Made by a program: the position numbers and the translations under genes
Shown here: piece by piece, positions 1-7,705 of the stretch
How the letters are laid out: the number at the start of each line of letters is the position of its first letter
Position numbering within the stretch: position 1 is the stretch's first letter
From: Spartobacteria bacterium
GTDB taxonomy: Bacteria; Verrucomicrobiota; Verrucomicrobiia; Chthoniobacterales; Chthoniobacteraceae
DNA length: 13,729 bases
Reading direction: 5' to 3'
Assembly: GCA_025350985.1 (NCBI GenBank)
Contig: JANXWU010000434.1
Coordinates: 1 to 13,729, forward strand
The notes under the pieces: model-generated
What the model saw: the letters and a program-made list of their open reading frames with translations, nothing else
The model's database searches: none
Told to the model about the DNA's origin: nothing

Positions 1-452
1 GGGCCGTTGTCCACGTCGAGCAGGATCGCGTCAAAGCCAGTCGCTGCCGTTTTGCCCGCTCGCGCGATGACGTGGAAAACGTCCTCGGTCAGCACCTTCA
101 CGCGCGGGTCGTCAAGCAGCGCGCCGTTTACTTTTCGTAAAAATTCCCGATTCCACGCGACGACCTCGGGCAGCAACTCTGCAACCCAAACCTCCGCGCC
201 GCGGCCAACGCGCGCCAGCACCGCCCGCAAGGAAAAGCCAAACCCAAGCCCGCCGATCAACACGCGCGGTTTGTGCCGCTCCGGCAGATTCGCGCAGGCC
301 ACTTCGCCGAGCAGCAGTTCGGAGACGGTTGAAGTCGTGCTCATCAACTCGCGCCCGTCGAGCTTCAGGTGCCACTCGCCGTCGTGTTCATGCAACGAAA
401 GCCGCGCCCCATCCGGCGCGTGCGTCTGGGCGATGGTGCGAAATGGTTTCAT
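1..452 (-). CDS. Spermidine synthase-like SAM-dependent protein (3' end cut by window edge)
   Basis: The minus strand from an ATG at 452 is open to the left edge, giving about 150 residues beginning MKPFRTIAQTHAPDGA. The segment HEHDGEWHLKLDGRELMSTT followed by a leucine-rich stretch is typical of short spermidine-synthase-like proteins. RVLIGGLGFGFSLRAVL (about residues 62-78) is the glycine-rich SAM/dcSAM-binding loop of a Rossmann fold. LLDVDNGP at the cut end matches the acidic DxDNGP motif of this group. The family transfers aminopropyl groups or is an uncharacterised relative of SpeE; the substrate cannot be told here. AGGAG lies about 17 bases before the ATG, a rather long spacing, and no better in-frame start was found. 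The C-terminal part is outside the window. Family assignment is firm, specific function is not. Confidence 0.8.
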   Translation of the reverse strand, partial: MKPFRTIAQTHAPDGARLSLHEHDGEWHLKLDGRELMSTTSTVSELLLGEVACANLPERHKPRVLIGGLGFGFSLRAVLARVGRGAEVWVAELLPEVVAWNREFLRKVNGALLDDPRVKVLTEDVFHVIARAGKTAATGFDAILLDVDNG

Positions 453-478
453 GCAAGGCGCGGCAAAATCTCCTAGTT

Positions 479-624
479 AGAGCATGTCGGAAAAGTCGAA
501 TTTGGAAGCCATGAAGCCATGAAAAAAGAGTCTGAAAATTCCGGTCTTCCTGGGTTCATGGCTTCCAATTTCTTCCAAATGTCGCGCGCTCATCACTCAT
601 AAGAAGACTCTTTCGACATGCTCT
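479..624. repeat. Imperfect palindromic, MITE-like repeat
   Basis: The outer arms AGAGCATGTCGGAAAAGTC (479-497) and its reverse complement at 606-624 match at 17 of 19 positions. An inner pair, TTGGAAGCCATGAA (502-515) and TTCATGGCTTCCAA (555-568), is a perfect 14-base inverted repeat. The element is about 146 bases with no coding capacity, so it resembles a miniature inverted-repeat element or a repeated extragenic palindrome. Only one copy is in this window, so its mobility is inferred from structure. Confidence 0.65.
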
Positions 625-660
625 TAGCCAAAGATGAACACGGATGAAACACAGATTGCG
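624..660. repeat. Degenerate ACACGGATGAAACACAGAT-type interspersed repeat
   Basis: The stretch TAGCCAAAGATGAACACGGA and the following ATGAAACACAGATTGCGG contain internal near-repeats of the form (A)GATGAACACGGATG. I recall short runs of this type between genes in Verrucomicrobiota and Planctomycetota genomes, where translated copies produce spurious small proteins. It abuts the palindromic element at 479-624. The assignment rests on recollection of the pattern, not on a search. Confidence 0.45.
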
Positions 661-793
661 GAGAACATTCCCGATCCAGCGGTGAAAAGCTGTGCTTACC
701 CGTGCTGGATTTTTCGCGGCACGTCTGGAGCACCCGCGCTTCCACACGGCCAAGCTTGCGTCGCCCGCGATTTTTCCAGAGAACTAAAACGTC

Positions 794-3001
794 ATGAATG
801 TCTCCCCGGCTGCTCCCACCATCGCCTCGCACGACATTGACCGGCTGCTGGGCGCGGCGCATGACGATCCGTTTGCGGTGCTCGGGATGCACCCGGCTGG
901 AGAACGGCTGGTGGTGCGGGTTTTCAGGCCGGACGCGCGCGGGGTGACGGTGCGCGACGCGCAAAATCCGCAGCGCGAGTTTCCCGCCGCGGCTGTGCGC
1001 GATGGATTTTTTGAAGCGGCGCTGCCGGAGAAAACGGAGCCGTTCGCCTACGTCCTCCAGTTCACCGCGCACAACGGAGACTCGTGGACGGCGAGCGATC
1101 CGTATTCGTTTGGCGCGATTCTCGGCCCGGTCGATTTGCATCTTTTCCACGAGGGCAACCACTGGGAAATTTACAAAAAACTCGGCGCGCAAATCATGAA
1201 AATCGGCGGCGTGCGCGGGGTGGCGTTTGCGGTGTGGGCGCCGAACGCGCAGCGGGTGAGCGTCGTGGGTGAATTCAACGGCTGGGACGGGCGCACCCAT
1301 CCGATGCGCAAACTGGTTGGCAGCGGCGTGTGGGAAATTTTCATCCCGGACATCGGCGAAAACGCGCACTACAAATTCGAGATCCGCGGCGCTCACGGGC
1401 AGCTCGTTTTGAAAAGCGACCCGTTCGCATTTTACGGGCAGCACGGGATCAATACCGCGTCGCTGGTGTGGGATTTGCGCCGTTACAAATGGAGCGACGA
1501 TGCGTGGATGCAGAAGCGCCGCGAGACCGAGTGGCAGCGGCAACCGGTGTCGTGCTACGAGGTGCATCTCGGCTCGTGGGCGCGCGTGCCGGAGGAGGGA
1601 AATCGCTTCTTGAGCTATCGCGAATTTGCCGACCGGCTGCTCGATTACGTCGTCGAAATGGGCTACACGCACATCGAGCTGATGCCGGTGGCGGAGCATC
1701 CGTTCGACGGCTCGTGGGGCTACCAGGTCACCGGGTATTTTGCGCCGACGAGCCGGTTTGGAAACCCGGACGAGTTTCGGCATTTCGTCGATAAATGCCA
1801 CGAACGCGGCGTCGGCGTGATCGTCGATTGGGTGCCGGGACATTTCCCCAAAGACCCGCACGGCCTCGCTGAATTCGACGGCACCGATCTCTTCGAACAC
1901 GCCGACCCGCGCAAAGGCGAGCACATGGATTGGGGCACGCTGATCCCCAACTACGGTCGCAACGAAGTGCGCAATTTTTTCATCGCGAACGCGCTCTTCT
2001 GGCTCGAGGAATATCACATCGACGGCCTGCGCGTGGATGCGGTGGCGTCGATGCTTTACCTCGACTACTCGCGCAAGGCCGGGGAGTGGATTCCCAACGA
2101 GCACGGCGGACGCGAAAATCTTGAGGCCATTTATTTCCTGAAACGCTTCAACGAAGTCTGCTACGAGCGTTTTCCCGGCATCATGACGATCGCCGAGGAA
2201 TCAACCGCGTGGCCCGGCGTCTCGCGTCCGACGTATCTGGGCGGCCTCGGCTTCGGCTTCAAATGGAACATGGGCTGGATGCACGATTTCCTGACTTACA
2301 TGCAGAAAGAGCCGGTGCATCGCCGCTTCCATCAGGGCGACATCACGTTCTCGCTCATCTACGCGTTTCACGAGCATTTTGTCCTCGTGCTCAGCCACGA
2401 CGAAGTCGTCCACGGCAAAGGCTCGCTCATCGGCAAAATGCCCGGCGACGTGTGGCAGAAGTTTGCAAACCTGCGGATGTTTTACGCCTGGATGTACGCG
2501 CATCCCGGCAAAAAGCTGCTCTTCCAAGGCGGCGAATTCGGACAGTGGGCGGAATGGGATCATGACCGGTCACTCGACTGGCATCTCTTGGATTCCGGCT
2601 TTCACGACGGTCTGCGCCGATTGGTGCAACACCTGAACTGGCTTTACAAAAATGAGCCGGCACTTTTCGAACTGGACGACAGCAACGAGGGCTTCGAGTG
2701 GATTGATTTCCACGACTCTAACAACTCGGTCGTGGCCTTTAAACGCAAAGCTCGGGACGGGTCGTTTATTGCTTTCGCCGTCAACGGCACGCCCGTCGTG
2801 CGGGAAGCCTATCGGATCGGTGTCAACGGCGAGGGATTTTATCAAGAAATCCTCAACAGCGACGCCCAAACCTACGGGGGCGGAAACGTGGGGAACTGCG
2901 GCGGAACATGGGCGGAGCCGATTCCGTGGCAGGGAAAGTCTCATTCACTCCTTTTACGCCTTCCTCCGCTGGCGGTGATCGGTCTGAAAAAAACGTGCTG
3001 A
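794..3001 (+). CDS. glgB: 1,4-alpha-glucan branching enzyme GlgB
   Basis: This 735-residue GH13 enzyme makes alpha-1,6 branches in glycogen by cutting and transferring alpha-1,4-glucan chains in the cytoplasm. An N-terminal extension (about 13-110) and a CBM48-type beta-sandwich (about 141-228, with [20 protein letters not shown]) precede the (beta/alpha)8 barrel. Barrel motifs are all present: [14 protein letters not shown] (298-311), [12 protein letters not shown] (343-354), GLRVDAV with nucleophile Asp415, IAEEST with acid/base Glu468, and [10 protein letters not shown] with Asp536. A C-terminal beta domain ends near 735. Length and domain order match long-form GlgB. The ATG at 794 gives the complete N-terminal domain; the ribosome-binding site is weak. 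It stands alone without other glg genes nearby. A long open frame antisense to it is a codon-bias shadow. Confidence 0.97.
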   Translation: MNVSPAAPTIASHDIDRLLGAAHDDPFAVLGMHPAGERLVVRVFRPDARGVTVRDAQNPQREFPAAAVRDGFFEAALPEKTEPFAYVLQFTAHNGDSWTASDPYSFGAILGPVDLHLFHEGNHWEIYKKLGAQIMKIGGVRGVAFAVWAPNAQRVSVVGEFNGWDGRTHPMRKLVGSGVWEIFIPDIGENAHYKFEIRGAHGQLVLKSDPFAFYGQHGINTASLVWDLRRYKWSDDAWMQKRRETEWQRQPVSCYEVHLGSWARVPEEGNRFLSYREFADRLLDYVVEMGYTHIELMPVAEHPFDGSWGYQVTGYFAPTSRFGNPDEFRHFVDKCHERGVGVIVDWVPGHFPKDPHGLAEFDGTDLFEHADPRKGEHMDWGTLIPNYGRNEVRNFFIANALFWLEEYHIDGLRVDAVASMLYLDYSRKAGEWIPNEHGGRENLEAIYFLKRFNEVCYERFPGIMTIAEESTAWPGVSRPTYLGGLGFGFKWNMGWMHDFLTYMQKEPVHRRFHQGDITFSLIYAFHEHFVLVLSHDEVVHGKGSLIGKMPGDVWQKFANLRMFYAWMYAHPGKKLLFQGGEFGQWAEWDHDRSLDWHLLDSGFHDGLRRLVQHLNWLYKNEPALFELDDSNEGFEWIDFHDSNNSVVAFKRKARDGSFIAFAVNGTPVVREAYRIGVNGEGFYQEILNSDAQTYGGGNVGNCGGTWAEPIPWQGKSHSLLLRLPPLAVIGLKKTC

Positions 3002-3086
3002 AAAAATTTTCAGAATTTTGTTGCTATGATTTTCCACTTCTCGTAAATTGCCGCGCACAAGGAAAAAACATTTGAAAGAAACCCCA

Positions 3087-3812
3087 ATGAAAACTACTAA
3101 AAAAAACGCCTTCACGCTCATCGAATTGCTGGTCGTGATCGCCATTATCGCCATTTTGGCCAGCCTCGCTCTACCGGCGTTCGTTGGCGTCATGGAAAAG
3201 GCACAACAGTCGAAGGCCATGAGCAACGCCAAGCAAATTGGCCTCGCGCTGAAGAACTTCGCGATTGACTACAACGGCAGTTATCCGCGTTACACGGACC
3301 CAATCAAAAAAACTGGCGATCCGACCACCTCGAACGAAATCCTCAAGACACTCATTCCGGATTATTTGGCGGACGAGCAGGTTTTCTCGGTGCCAAAATC
3401 AAAGTGGTCCAAGCCCGGCCCAGACGGCAATATCACCACGGATGCTGAAAAGCTGAAACTCGGAGAAAATGCATGGTTTTACCTGGCTGGTCTCAACGAC
3501 ACTTCAAACTCGCGCTGGCCCATTGTCGTTTCCGCGCCCAAAACGGGCTCCGAATCCGACCCTCTGTTTGTGAGCAACGATGCCATTGAAGGCGGCGTGT
3601 GGAAGGGCAAAAAAGTCGTTGTCCTCCGTTGCGATGGAAGCTCGAACATCGAAGTCACCGTCGATCCGACCGGCAAAGTCAGCGGCACGGGCGACCGGCA
3701 CGTCAGGCGTGATGATGATCCCGCCAAAAACGCCCTGAAATACGACAGCGCCGTTGATCCGGCCTGGCTGTCGAAAGATGCGCTCCCGCTCAACCCGATT
3801 CCCGGAACCTAG
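3087..3812 (+). CDS. Prepilin-type N-terminal domain protein (type II secretion/type IV pilin-like pseudopilin)
   Basis: The 241-residue product starts [17 protein letters not shown], a class III prepilin leader: a short basic peptide, then Phe+1, Glu+5 and a roughly 20-residue hydrophobic helix. Prepilin peptidase would cut between Ala8 and Phe9 and methylate Phe; Ala rather than Gly at -1 is tolerated but less usual. After the helix comes a GspG-like alpha segment with [20 protein letters not shown]. The globular C-terminal part (about 70-241) has low similarity to anything I recognise. The ATG at 3087 was chosen over an upstream in-frame start at 3048 because the leader must be short. No assembly ATPase, secretin or peptidase gene is adjacent; many Verrucomicrobiota carry large numbers of such orphan genes. 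It follows glgB by 85 bases on the same strand and ends before a strong terminator. Specific role unknown. Confidence 0.88.
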   Translation: MKTTKKNAFTLIELLVVIAIIAILASLALPAFVGVMEKAQQSKAMSNAKQIGLALKNFAIDYNGSYPRYTDPIKKTGDPTTSNEILKTLIPDYLADEQVFSVPKSKWSKPGPDGNITTDAEKLKLGENAWFYLAGLNDTSNSRWPIVVSAPKTGSESDPLFVSNDAIEGGVWKGKKVVVLRCDGSSNIEVTVDPTGKVSGTGDRHVRRDDDPAKNALKYDSAVDPAWLSKDALPLNPIPGT

Positions 3813-3831
3813 GAAGCCATTCATTCACTGT

Positions 3832-3871
3832 AAAAAAGCCGCAGCCGCCTCGCGCGTCTGCGGCTTTTTTT
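3832..3871. terminator. Bidirectional intrinsic terminator between pseudopilin and xseA
   Basis: A-tract (3832-3837), then stem GCCGCAG (3838-3844) pairing with CTGCGGC (3858-3864), then a seven-T run (3865-3871). The A-tract serves as the T-run on the other strand, so it can stop both the pseudopilin transcript (plus) and the xseA transcript (minus, ending at 3979). Confidence 0.85.
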
Positions 3872-3978
3872 ACGCTGAATCGAGCTTCAGTGTGAGCCCT
3901 TGCCGGTGGCGCCGATTAGGTCTCACCGCTCGGCGAAGCATTGTCGGGCCAAGTCCGATTCTCAGGACGAAAGCATGG

Positions 3979-5415
3979 CTATGACAATAGCGAATCCGTC
4001 CCGGTGATTTTCGGTGCCGTGTTCTGGACCGTGGAATGCACGTTTCCGTCACGCACTTTGGTGACCAAATTGGTGCCTGCGGGCGCGCCCATTACCGACG
4101 TCAGAACCTGCCCGCGCTCCGTCATGGTGATGCTGTAGCCACGTTCCAACGTCCACTCCGGCGAGAGGACGCGCAGGAGCGCCGCGGTCCGCCGCAGCCG
4201 CGCATCCTTCACGCCGAGACTTCGCACAGCCGCATCATTCATCCGTCGCGAAAGCGCTTTGCTTTCTTGCCGCCGCATCGTCAAAAGTTGATCCGGTCGG
4301 TGGCGGCGGATGACCGCGAGTAAATCTGCCAGCCGCCGTCGGCGATCACGCAGGATCGCGCCGAACGCGCGAGCGAGATCAGTCTCCAGAAAATCCACCC
4401 ACTGTCGTGCCTCGCTGACCCACCGTTTCGGCTCCCGCAAAAGGACGCCGCGCAGGATGAAACCGAGCCGGCTTTTCCATTGCGAAAGCTCGTTCAGCGC
4501 GCAGCGTTGGAGTCGCGCTTCGAGTTGGGAAAAATGACGCCGCAACTCCGCGGCATCCGGCGCAATCAACTCCGCCCCCGCGCTCGGAGTGGGAGCCCGC
4601 AAATCGGCCACAAAATCGGAAATCGTGAAATCAATCTCGTGCCCGACCGCGGAGACGATGGGAATTTCGGAGGCAAAAATCGCCCGCGCCAAAACCTCCT
4701 CATTGAATTCCCACAAATCCTCCGCGCTCCCGCCGCCGCGCGCGACGACGATCACGTCGGGCTTTGGCAAACCCAGTTCCGTCGCACGGTTGAACACGCC
4801 CAACGCCGCCGAGATTTCTTCCGCCGCGCCCTCACCCTGCACCCGCACGGGATGAATCACGATTTCCACCCACGGCGCCCGTCGGTGCAAAATGTTCAAC
4901 ATGTCGCGAATGGCCGCGCCCGTGGGCGATGTAATCACACCCACTATTCGTGGAAATTTCGGCAACGCCCTTTTGCGCGCCTGCTCGAACAATCCCTCGG
5001 CATCGAGCTTGCGCTTGAGCGCCTCGAACTTCGCCTGCAACAGCCCGGCACCCACCGGCTGCACCATTTCGACAAGAAGTTGATACTGCCCGCGCGCCTC
5101 GTAAACCGTCAGCGCCCCGCGTGCCTGCACGCACAAACCGTCTGCGAGTTGCGCCTCCCGGAGCCGCGCCGCTTGGCTCGCAAAGAGCACGCAACTCAAT
5201 TGCGCGCGCTCATCCTTCAGCGTGAAATATTGATGGCCGGAGGCCTGCCGCCGCAAATTGCAAACTTCGCCCTGCACCCACACACGCCCGATTTCGTCCT
5301 CGAGCAGGGAGCGGACGGATCGGGTTATTTCGCTGACCGAGAAAACCTTGGGCGCAGGCGGCTCGGCGGAGGCGAAAAGATCGGGTTGCAAGGGCGTCCG
5401 CCGCGGCTCTTTCAT
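3979..5415 (-). CDS. xseA: Exodeoxyribonuclease VII large subunit
   Basis: XseA pairs with several copies of the small subunit XseB to degrade single-stranded DNA into short oligonucleotides in DNA repair. The 478-residue product has an N-terminal OB-fold (about 26-120: FSVSEITRSVRSLLED, VWVQGEVCN, GHQYFTLKDE). The nuclease core follows, with GVITSPTGAAIRD (159-171), VVARGGGSAEDLW (223-235) and SAVGHEIDFTISDFVADLRA (255-274), the last carrying the conserved catalytic His/Asp region. A long helical segment (about 285-415) and the C-terminal LERGYSI motif complete it. The ATG at 5415 is preferred over the TTG at 5421 because AAGGG lies nine bases before the ATG and only three before the TTG. 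The start is 13 bases after the stop of the upstream small secreted protein, and the AAGGG overlaps that stop, which suggests coupling. No xseB is visible nearby. Confidence 0.96.
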   Translation of the reverse strand: MKEPRRTPLQPDLFASAEPPAPKVFSVSEITRSVRSLLEDEIGRVWVQGEVCNLRRQASGHQYFTLKDERAQLSCVLFASQAARLREAQLADGLCVQARGALTVYEARGQYQLLVEMVQPVGAGLLQAKFEALKRKLDAEGLFEQARKRALPKFPRIVGVITSPTGAAIRDMLNILHRRAPWVEIVIHPVRVQGEGAAEEISAALGVFNRATELGLPKPDVIVVARGGGSAEDLWEFNEEVLARAIFASEIPIVSAVGHEIDFTISDFVADLRAPTPSAGAELIAPDAAELRRHFSQLEARLQRCALNELSQWKSRLGFILRGVLLREPKRWVSEARQWVDFLETDLARAFGAILRDRRRRLADLLAVIRRHRPDQLLTMRRQESKALSRRMNDAAVRSLGVKDARLRRTAALLRVLSPEWTLERGYSITMTERGQVLTSVMGAPAGTNLVTKVRDGNVHSTVQNTAPKITGTDSLLS

Positions 5416-5428
5416 CGCCAAGCGCCCT

Positions 5429-5956
5429 TCACCGATTGCGATTCAGCAACTCCCGCACGTCACCGATCGACATTTTTTTGTCCGTGTTTGGAATTGAGCG
5501 ATCGACCTTATTTCGCTCCGGCCCGCGGTATTCGCGCACTTCGGTGACCGCGTTGGATTGAAAGGTTTTCCCCGCGTCCCAAGCTTCGCGGGTCACGGCT
5601 TTCTTCGAACCAAAAATGTGCCCCAGTCTCGAGAGCCAGTGCGAGCCGTGCGTCGGCGCGTCCTTCGTGGCCACGGCCACATCGGATCCCGCGAACATTT
5701 TTGCCCCGAGGAAATCCCGCGTGGATGCCGTCCTCTGCGGCGTGACCTTTTCACCAAAATAAAACGACTTGGTGTTTGCGCCTCGGGTCTGGTTGTAATC
5801 CTTGCCGCCGTAAAACGCCTTAGGCTGCATGGGATTTTTTCGCGTTTGATCGGGTTTGAGGATTTGATCGATGCGCGCTTTTTCCACTTGGGCGTCATCA
5901 GCACGCAGCACGAAGACCAGGGAAAAAAATAATGCAGCGACAAAAACAAAACGCAC
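5429..5956 (-). CDS. Small secreted protein of unknown function with degenerate internal repeats
   Basis: The 175-residue product is not one I can name. It begins with GTG at 5956 and shows an apparent signal peptide, MRFVFVAALFFSLVFVLRA, likely cut before DDAQ, so a periplasmic or extracellular location is inferred. The body carries three degenerate copies of a (K/R)-x-F-(Y/L)-x-G-x-K motif at about residues 46-52, 63-70 and 80-86, spaced about 17 residues apart. The C-terminus MSIGDVRELLNRNR resembles endings I recall on other verrucomicrobial secreted hypotheticals. It is directly upstream of xseA and probably co-transcribed. The start is uncertain: GTG has no clear ribosome-binding site, and another frame begins with ATG at 6018 and encodes its own hydrophobic segment over the same bases (see findings). 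Confidence 0.65.
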   Translation of the reverse strand: MRFVFVAALFFSLVFVLRADDAQVEKARIDQILKPDQTRKNPMQPKAFYGGKDYNQTRGANTKSFYFGEKVTPQRTASTRDFLGAKMFAGSDVAVATKDAPTHGSHWLSRLGHIFGSKKAVTREAWDAGKTFQSNAVTEVREYRGPERNKVDRSIPNTDKKMSIGDVRELLNRNR

Positions 5957-6006
5957 GCGCCCACGATGACATAAACCACGTCGCGCGCAATCAAGCTGGG
6001 AAAGCG

Positions 6007-6197
6007 GTAATGGCTCATTTTGAAACGTGATCTGTCATTCTGAGCGCAGTGGAGTTCGCCAGAGCGAACGGAACGCAGTCGAAGAATCTCATGCACTTCC
6101 CCATGCACCGCCACGCCGAGAAGGGTTCAAGAGATTCTTCAACTCCGCCAAGCCTTCGCTCAGACTGACAGATCACGTTTCAAACTGAGCCATTTCC
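6007..6197. repeat. Quasi-palindromic interspersed repeat, copy A
   Basis: The ends form a near-perfect inverted repeat of about 41 bases: AATGGCTCATTTTGAAACGT and onward (6009-6049) against the reverse complement of 6155-6195, with roughly four mismatches. Inside, GAAGAATCTC (6081-6090) has an inverted partner GAGATTCTTC (6131-6140). The core GTCATTCTGAGCG is a widespread non-coding repeat motif I recall from Acidobacteriota, Verrucomicrobiota and relatives. The flanks carry a possible imperfect direct duplication, GGGAAAGCG (5998-6006) and GGGAACGCG (6198-6206). It fills most of the gap between the GH75 gene and the small secreted protein. A second copy in reverse orientation lies at 8620-8791. 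Confidence 0.8.
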
Positions 6198-6208
6198 GGG
6201 AACGCGAT

Positions 6209-7705
6209 CTAGGTTCCCGCCGGCTTCGCCCCTGGCCGGTGCCGCCCCGCTGGCTTGGACGGCGAAGGTTTTGCGGGCGGCGAAGGCGCGGGAGAAGGTG
6301 AAGCTTGCGGCGGCACTGGGCTGGAAATGGGCTTGGCGTCGGCATTTGGCGTCTGCGGAGGCTTCGCGACAGGACTCGCGGCGGGAGAAGGCTTGGGGCT
6401 GGGAGAGGGTGACGGCGTCGGCTTCGGCTTGATCAGATTTTCCCAAGCGTGCAACTCGCCCGTGTAGCCGCCGAGTTCGTTCAGGAGGAGTTCGCAATGC
6501 GTGCGCCACTTTTCCAAGTCGGGAGCCGCCGGCGTTTTCTCCGCCGTGTTGGGAAAGACGAGATAGGTCACTTTGAGCGCGCTGACCGCGCTGTTGGTTG
6601 CGCTCGCGGCGACGTTCAGTTTTTTGCCGATGCGCCAGGACGCCTCGCCGAGTTTGTAGTTGGGACCGGCGTCGCCGAGGATCGCGGGATAGATGACATT
6701 TTGGTAAACGACGGCGCAATAATCGCCGATGCGCGGCGTGAACGGCGAGTCGCCTTTGCCGACCATCAAGCCCGGCAGCACGATGTACGGATCGGTCGCC
6801 GCGACGAGAAAGCTGTGCTTTTTCAAGTCGTCGATTTCGTGCCGCAGTGTTTCCATCCTCGATCGGGTCTCGGACGGAGCCGTGCCGCGGAAAGATTTCT
6901 GCAATTGCTGAAGCTGCGCTTCCCGGGTCGCCAGAAAAGGATTCGGCGTCGCAGTGGTCTTCGGCCAGCGGTAGCTCGTGGTCGGCTGGAAATCGACATC
7001 CGAGCTGTCCACGCCGGAAACGCGATCGCTGTCGGAGCCATCCGTATCCACATCCATGTCCGACTGGATGAGCAGTGCGCGGCGTTTGGTTTGCGGATGT
7101 TCGAGTTCCAGAATCGTCTCGCAATCGAAAAAATCGTGCCGGGAAAGCGGACGGTCGAGTTGGAGCAACTCCGCGCGCAACGTGCGGAGTTTGCGCTGGT
7201 AAAGTTCCTCGAAAAAAGCGGAAACGTGCGCGGTCTTGGTCAGCGCTTCGAGACCAGGCAGCAGCTCCGGCAAATGCGGATTGATCGCCGACAACTCGCG
7301 CACGCTGGCGTTTGCTTTCGGAACTTTCACCCGCACCGCGACGTGCAGTTGATAGCTGGAGTCGGCGGCGTTTTCGACCGTGGCGGTTTCGCCGGGTTCG
7401 GTTTGCAGTTCGGTGTGCAACTCCAGCCCGTTGAGCTTGGCTTTAACGCTGCGGCCTAGAAATAGTTTCCCCGGCACCGAAATGGCGGGCGTGGGCGTGG
7501 GTCGCGGAGTTGGCGTGGGCGACGGTTTTACGAGGACAATTTTCGGCGTCGGGGGCCGCACCGGCCAAAGGTAACGACCGCTGCCGAAAGCAAAGGCCAA
7601 CAGCAACAGCCAAGCGGTCCACCACCAAAAACCGGGACGATCAAGCTGGTCGCGCAAGGCTGGATTTCGCCACGAATTATCGTTTCGCCGCAGTGCGAAT
7701 TTCAT
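6209..7705 (-). CDS. Membrane-anchored GH75 chitosanase-like protein
   Basis: The 498-residue product has an uncleaved-looking membrane segment (about 26-43, WWWTAWLLLLAFAFGSG). A Pro/Thr/Ser linker (61-73) and a globular region (about 75-420) follow, and then a long Pro/Ser/Lys/Ala tail (427-498) with PSP repeats. The globular part carries marks of glycoside hydrolase family 75: LLIQSDMDVDTDGSDSDR (211-228), FQPTTSYRWP (239-248), DPYIVLP (305-311) and ILGDAGPNYKLGEAS (342-356). In fungal GH75 chitosanases the catalytic Asp and Glu sit in equivalent GD...GEAS positions, here likely Asp345 and Glu354. Family members cut chitosan; the substrate here is inferred. It would act outside the cytoplasmic membrane. 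The ATG at 7705 overlaps the end of the SDR gene by 29 bases. A role on cell-wall glycans is an alternative. Confidence 0.75.
   Translation of the reverse strand: MKFALRRNDNSWRNPALRDQLDRPGFWWWTAWLLLLAFAFGSGRYLWPVRPPTPKIVLVKPSPTPTPRPTPTPAISVPGKLFLGRSVKAKLNGLELHTELQTEPGETATVENAADSSYQLHVAVRVKVPKANASVRELSAINPHLPELLPGLEALTKTAHVSAFFEELYQRKLRTLRAELLQLDRPLSRHDFFDCETILELEHPQTKRRALLIQSDMDVDTDGSDSDRVSGVDSSDVDFQPTTSYRWPKTTATPNPFLATREAQLQQLQKSFRGTAPSETRSRMETLRHEIDDLKKHSFLVAATDPYIVLPGLMVGKGDSPFTPRIGDYCAVVYQNVIYPAILGDAGPNYKLGEASWRIGKKLNVAASATNSAVSALKVTYLVFPNTAEKTPAAPDLEKWRTHCELLLNELGGYTGELHAWENLIKPKPTPSPSPSPKPSPAASPVAKPPQTPNADAKPISSPVPPQASPSPAPSPPAKPSPSKPAGRHRPGAKPAGT

Larger units (their letters stand above)
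453..793. other. Intergenic region without a gene, filled with repeat sequence
   Basis: These 341 bases separate the minus-strand spermidine-synthase-like gene from plus-strand glgB, so both upstream regions must lie here. The left half is an imperfect palindrome (479-624). Directly next to it is a degenerate AAGATGAACACGGATGAAAC-type repeat (624-660). The short open frames that cross it read as translated repeat and are not credible genes. No convincing sigma-70 promoter pair was seen for glgB. Confidence 0.7.

Noticed and set aside
634..840. Small plus-strand open frame starting MNTDETQIAENIPD upstream of glgB
   Set aside because: Its first half is the translated interspersed repeat and its end overlaps glgB in another frame; no ribosome-binding site or protein-like pattern.
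593..2104. A 503-residue open frame on the minus strand, antisense to glgB
   Set aside because: It lies opposite strong GlgB motifs, is Arg/His/Val-rich as expected for the antisense of GC-rich codons, has no recognisable domain, and its N-terminus is translated repeat sequence.
2998..3013. CTGAAAAAATTTTCAG palindrome at the end of glgB
   Set aside because: The stem is AT-rich and weak with no adjacent T-run, so a terminator call is not supported.
4480..5547. A 355-residue plus-strand open frame over xseA
   Set aside because: It is antisense to conserved XseA motifs and Arg/His/Pro-rich, a codon-bias shadow.
5593..6114. Minus-strand frame starting MAVHGEVHEILRLRSVR through repeat copy A
   Set aside because: Its first part is only the translated repeat; the portion from the ATG at 6018 is discussed as an alternative N-terminus, but the full frame is not a gene.
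6180..7124. Alternative frame of about 314 residues inside the GH75 gene
   Set aside because: Very Arg-rich and without domains; the GH75 frame on the same strand carries the family motifs.
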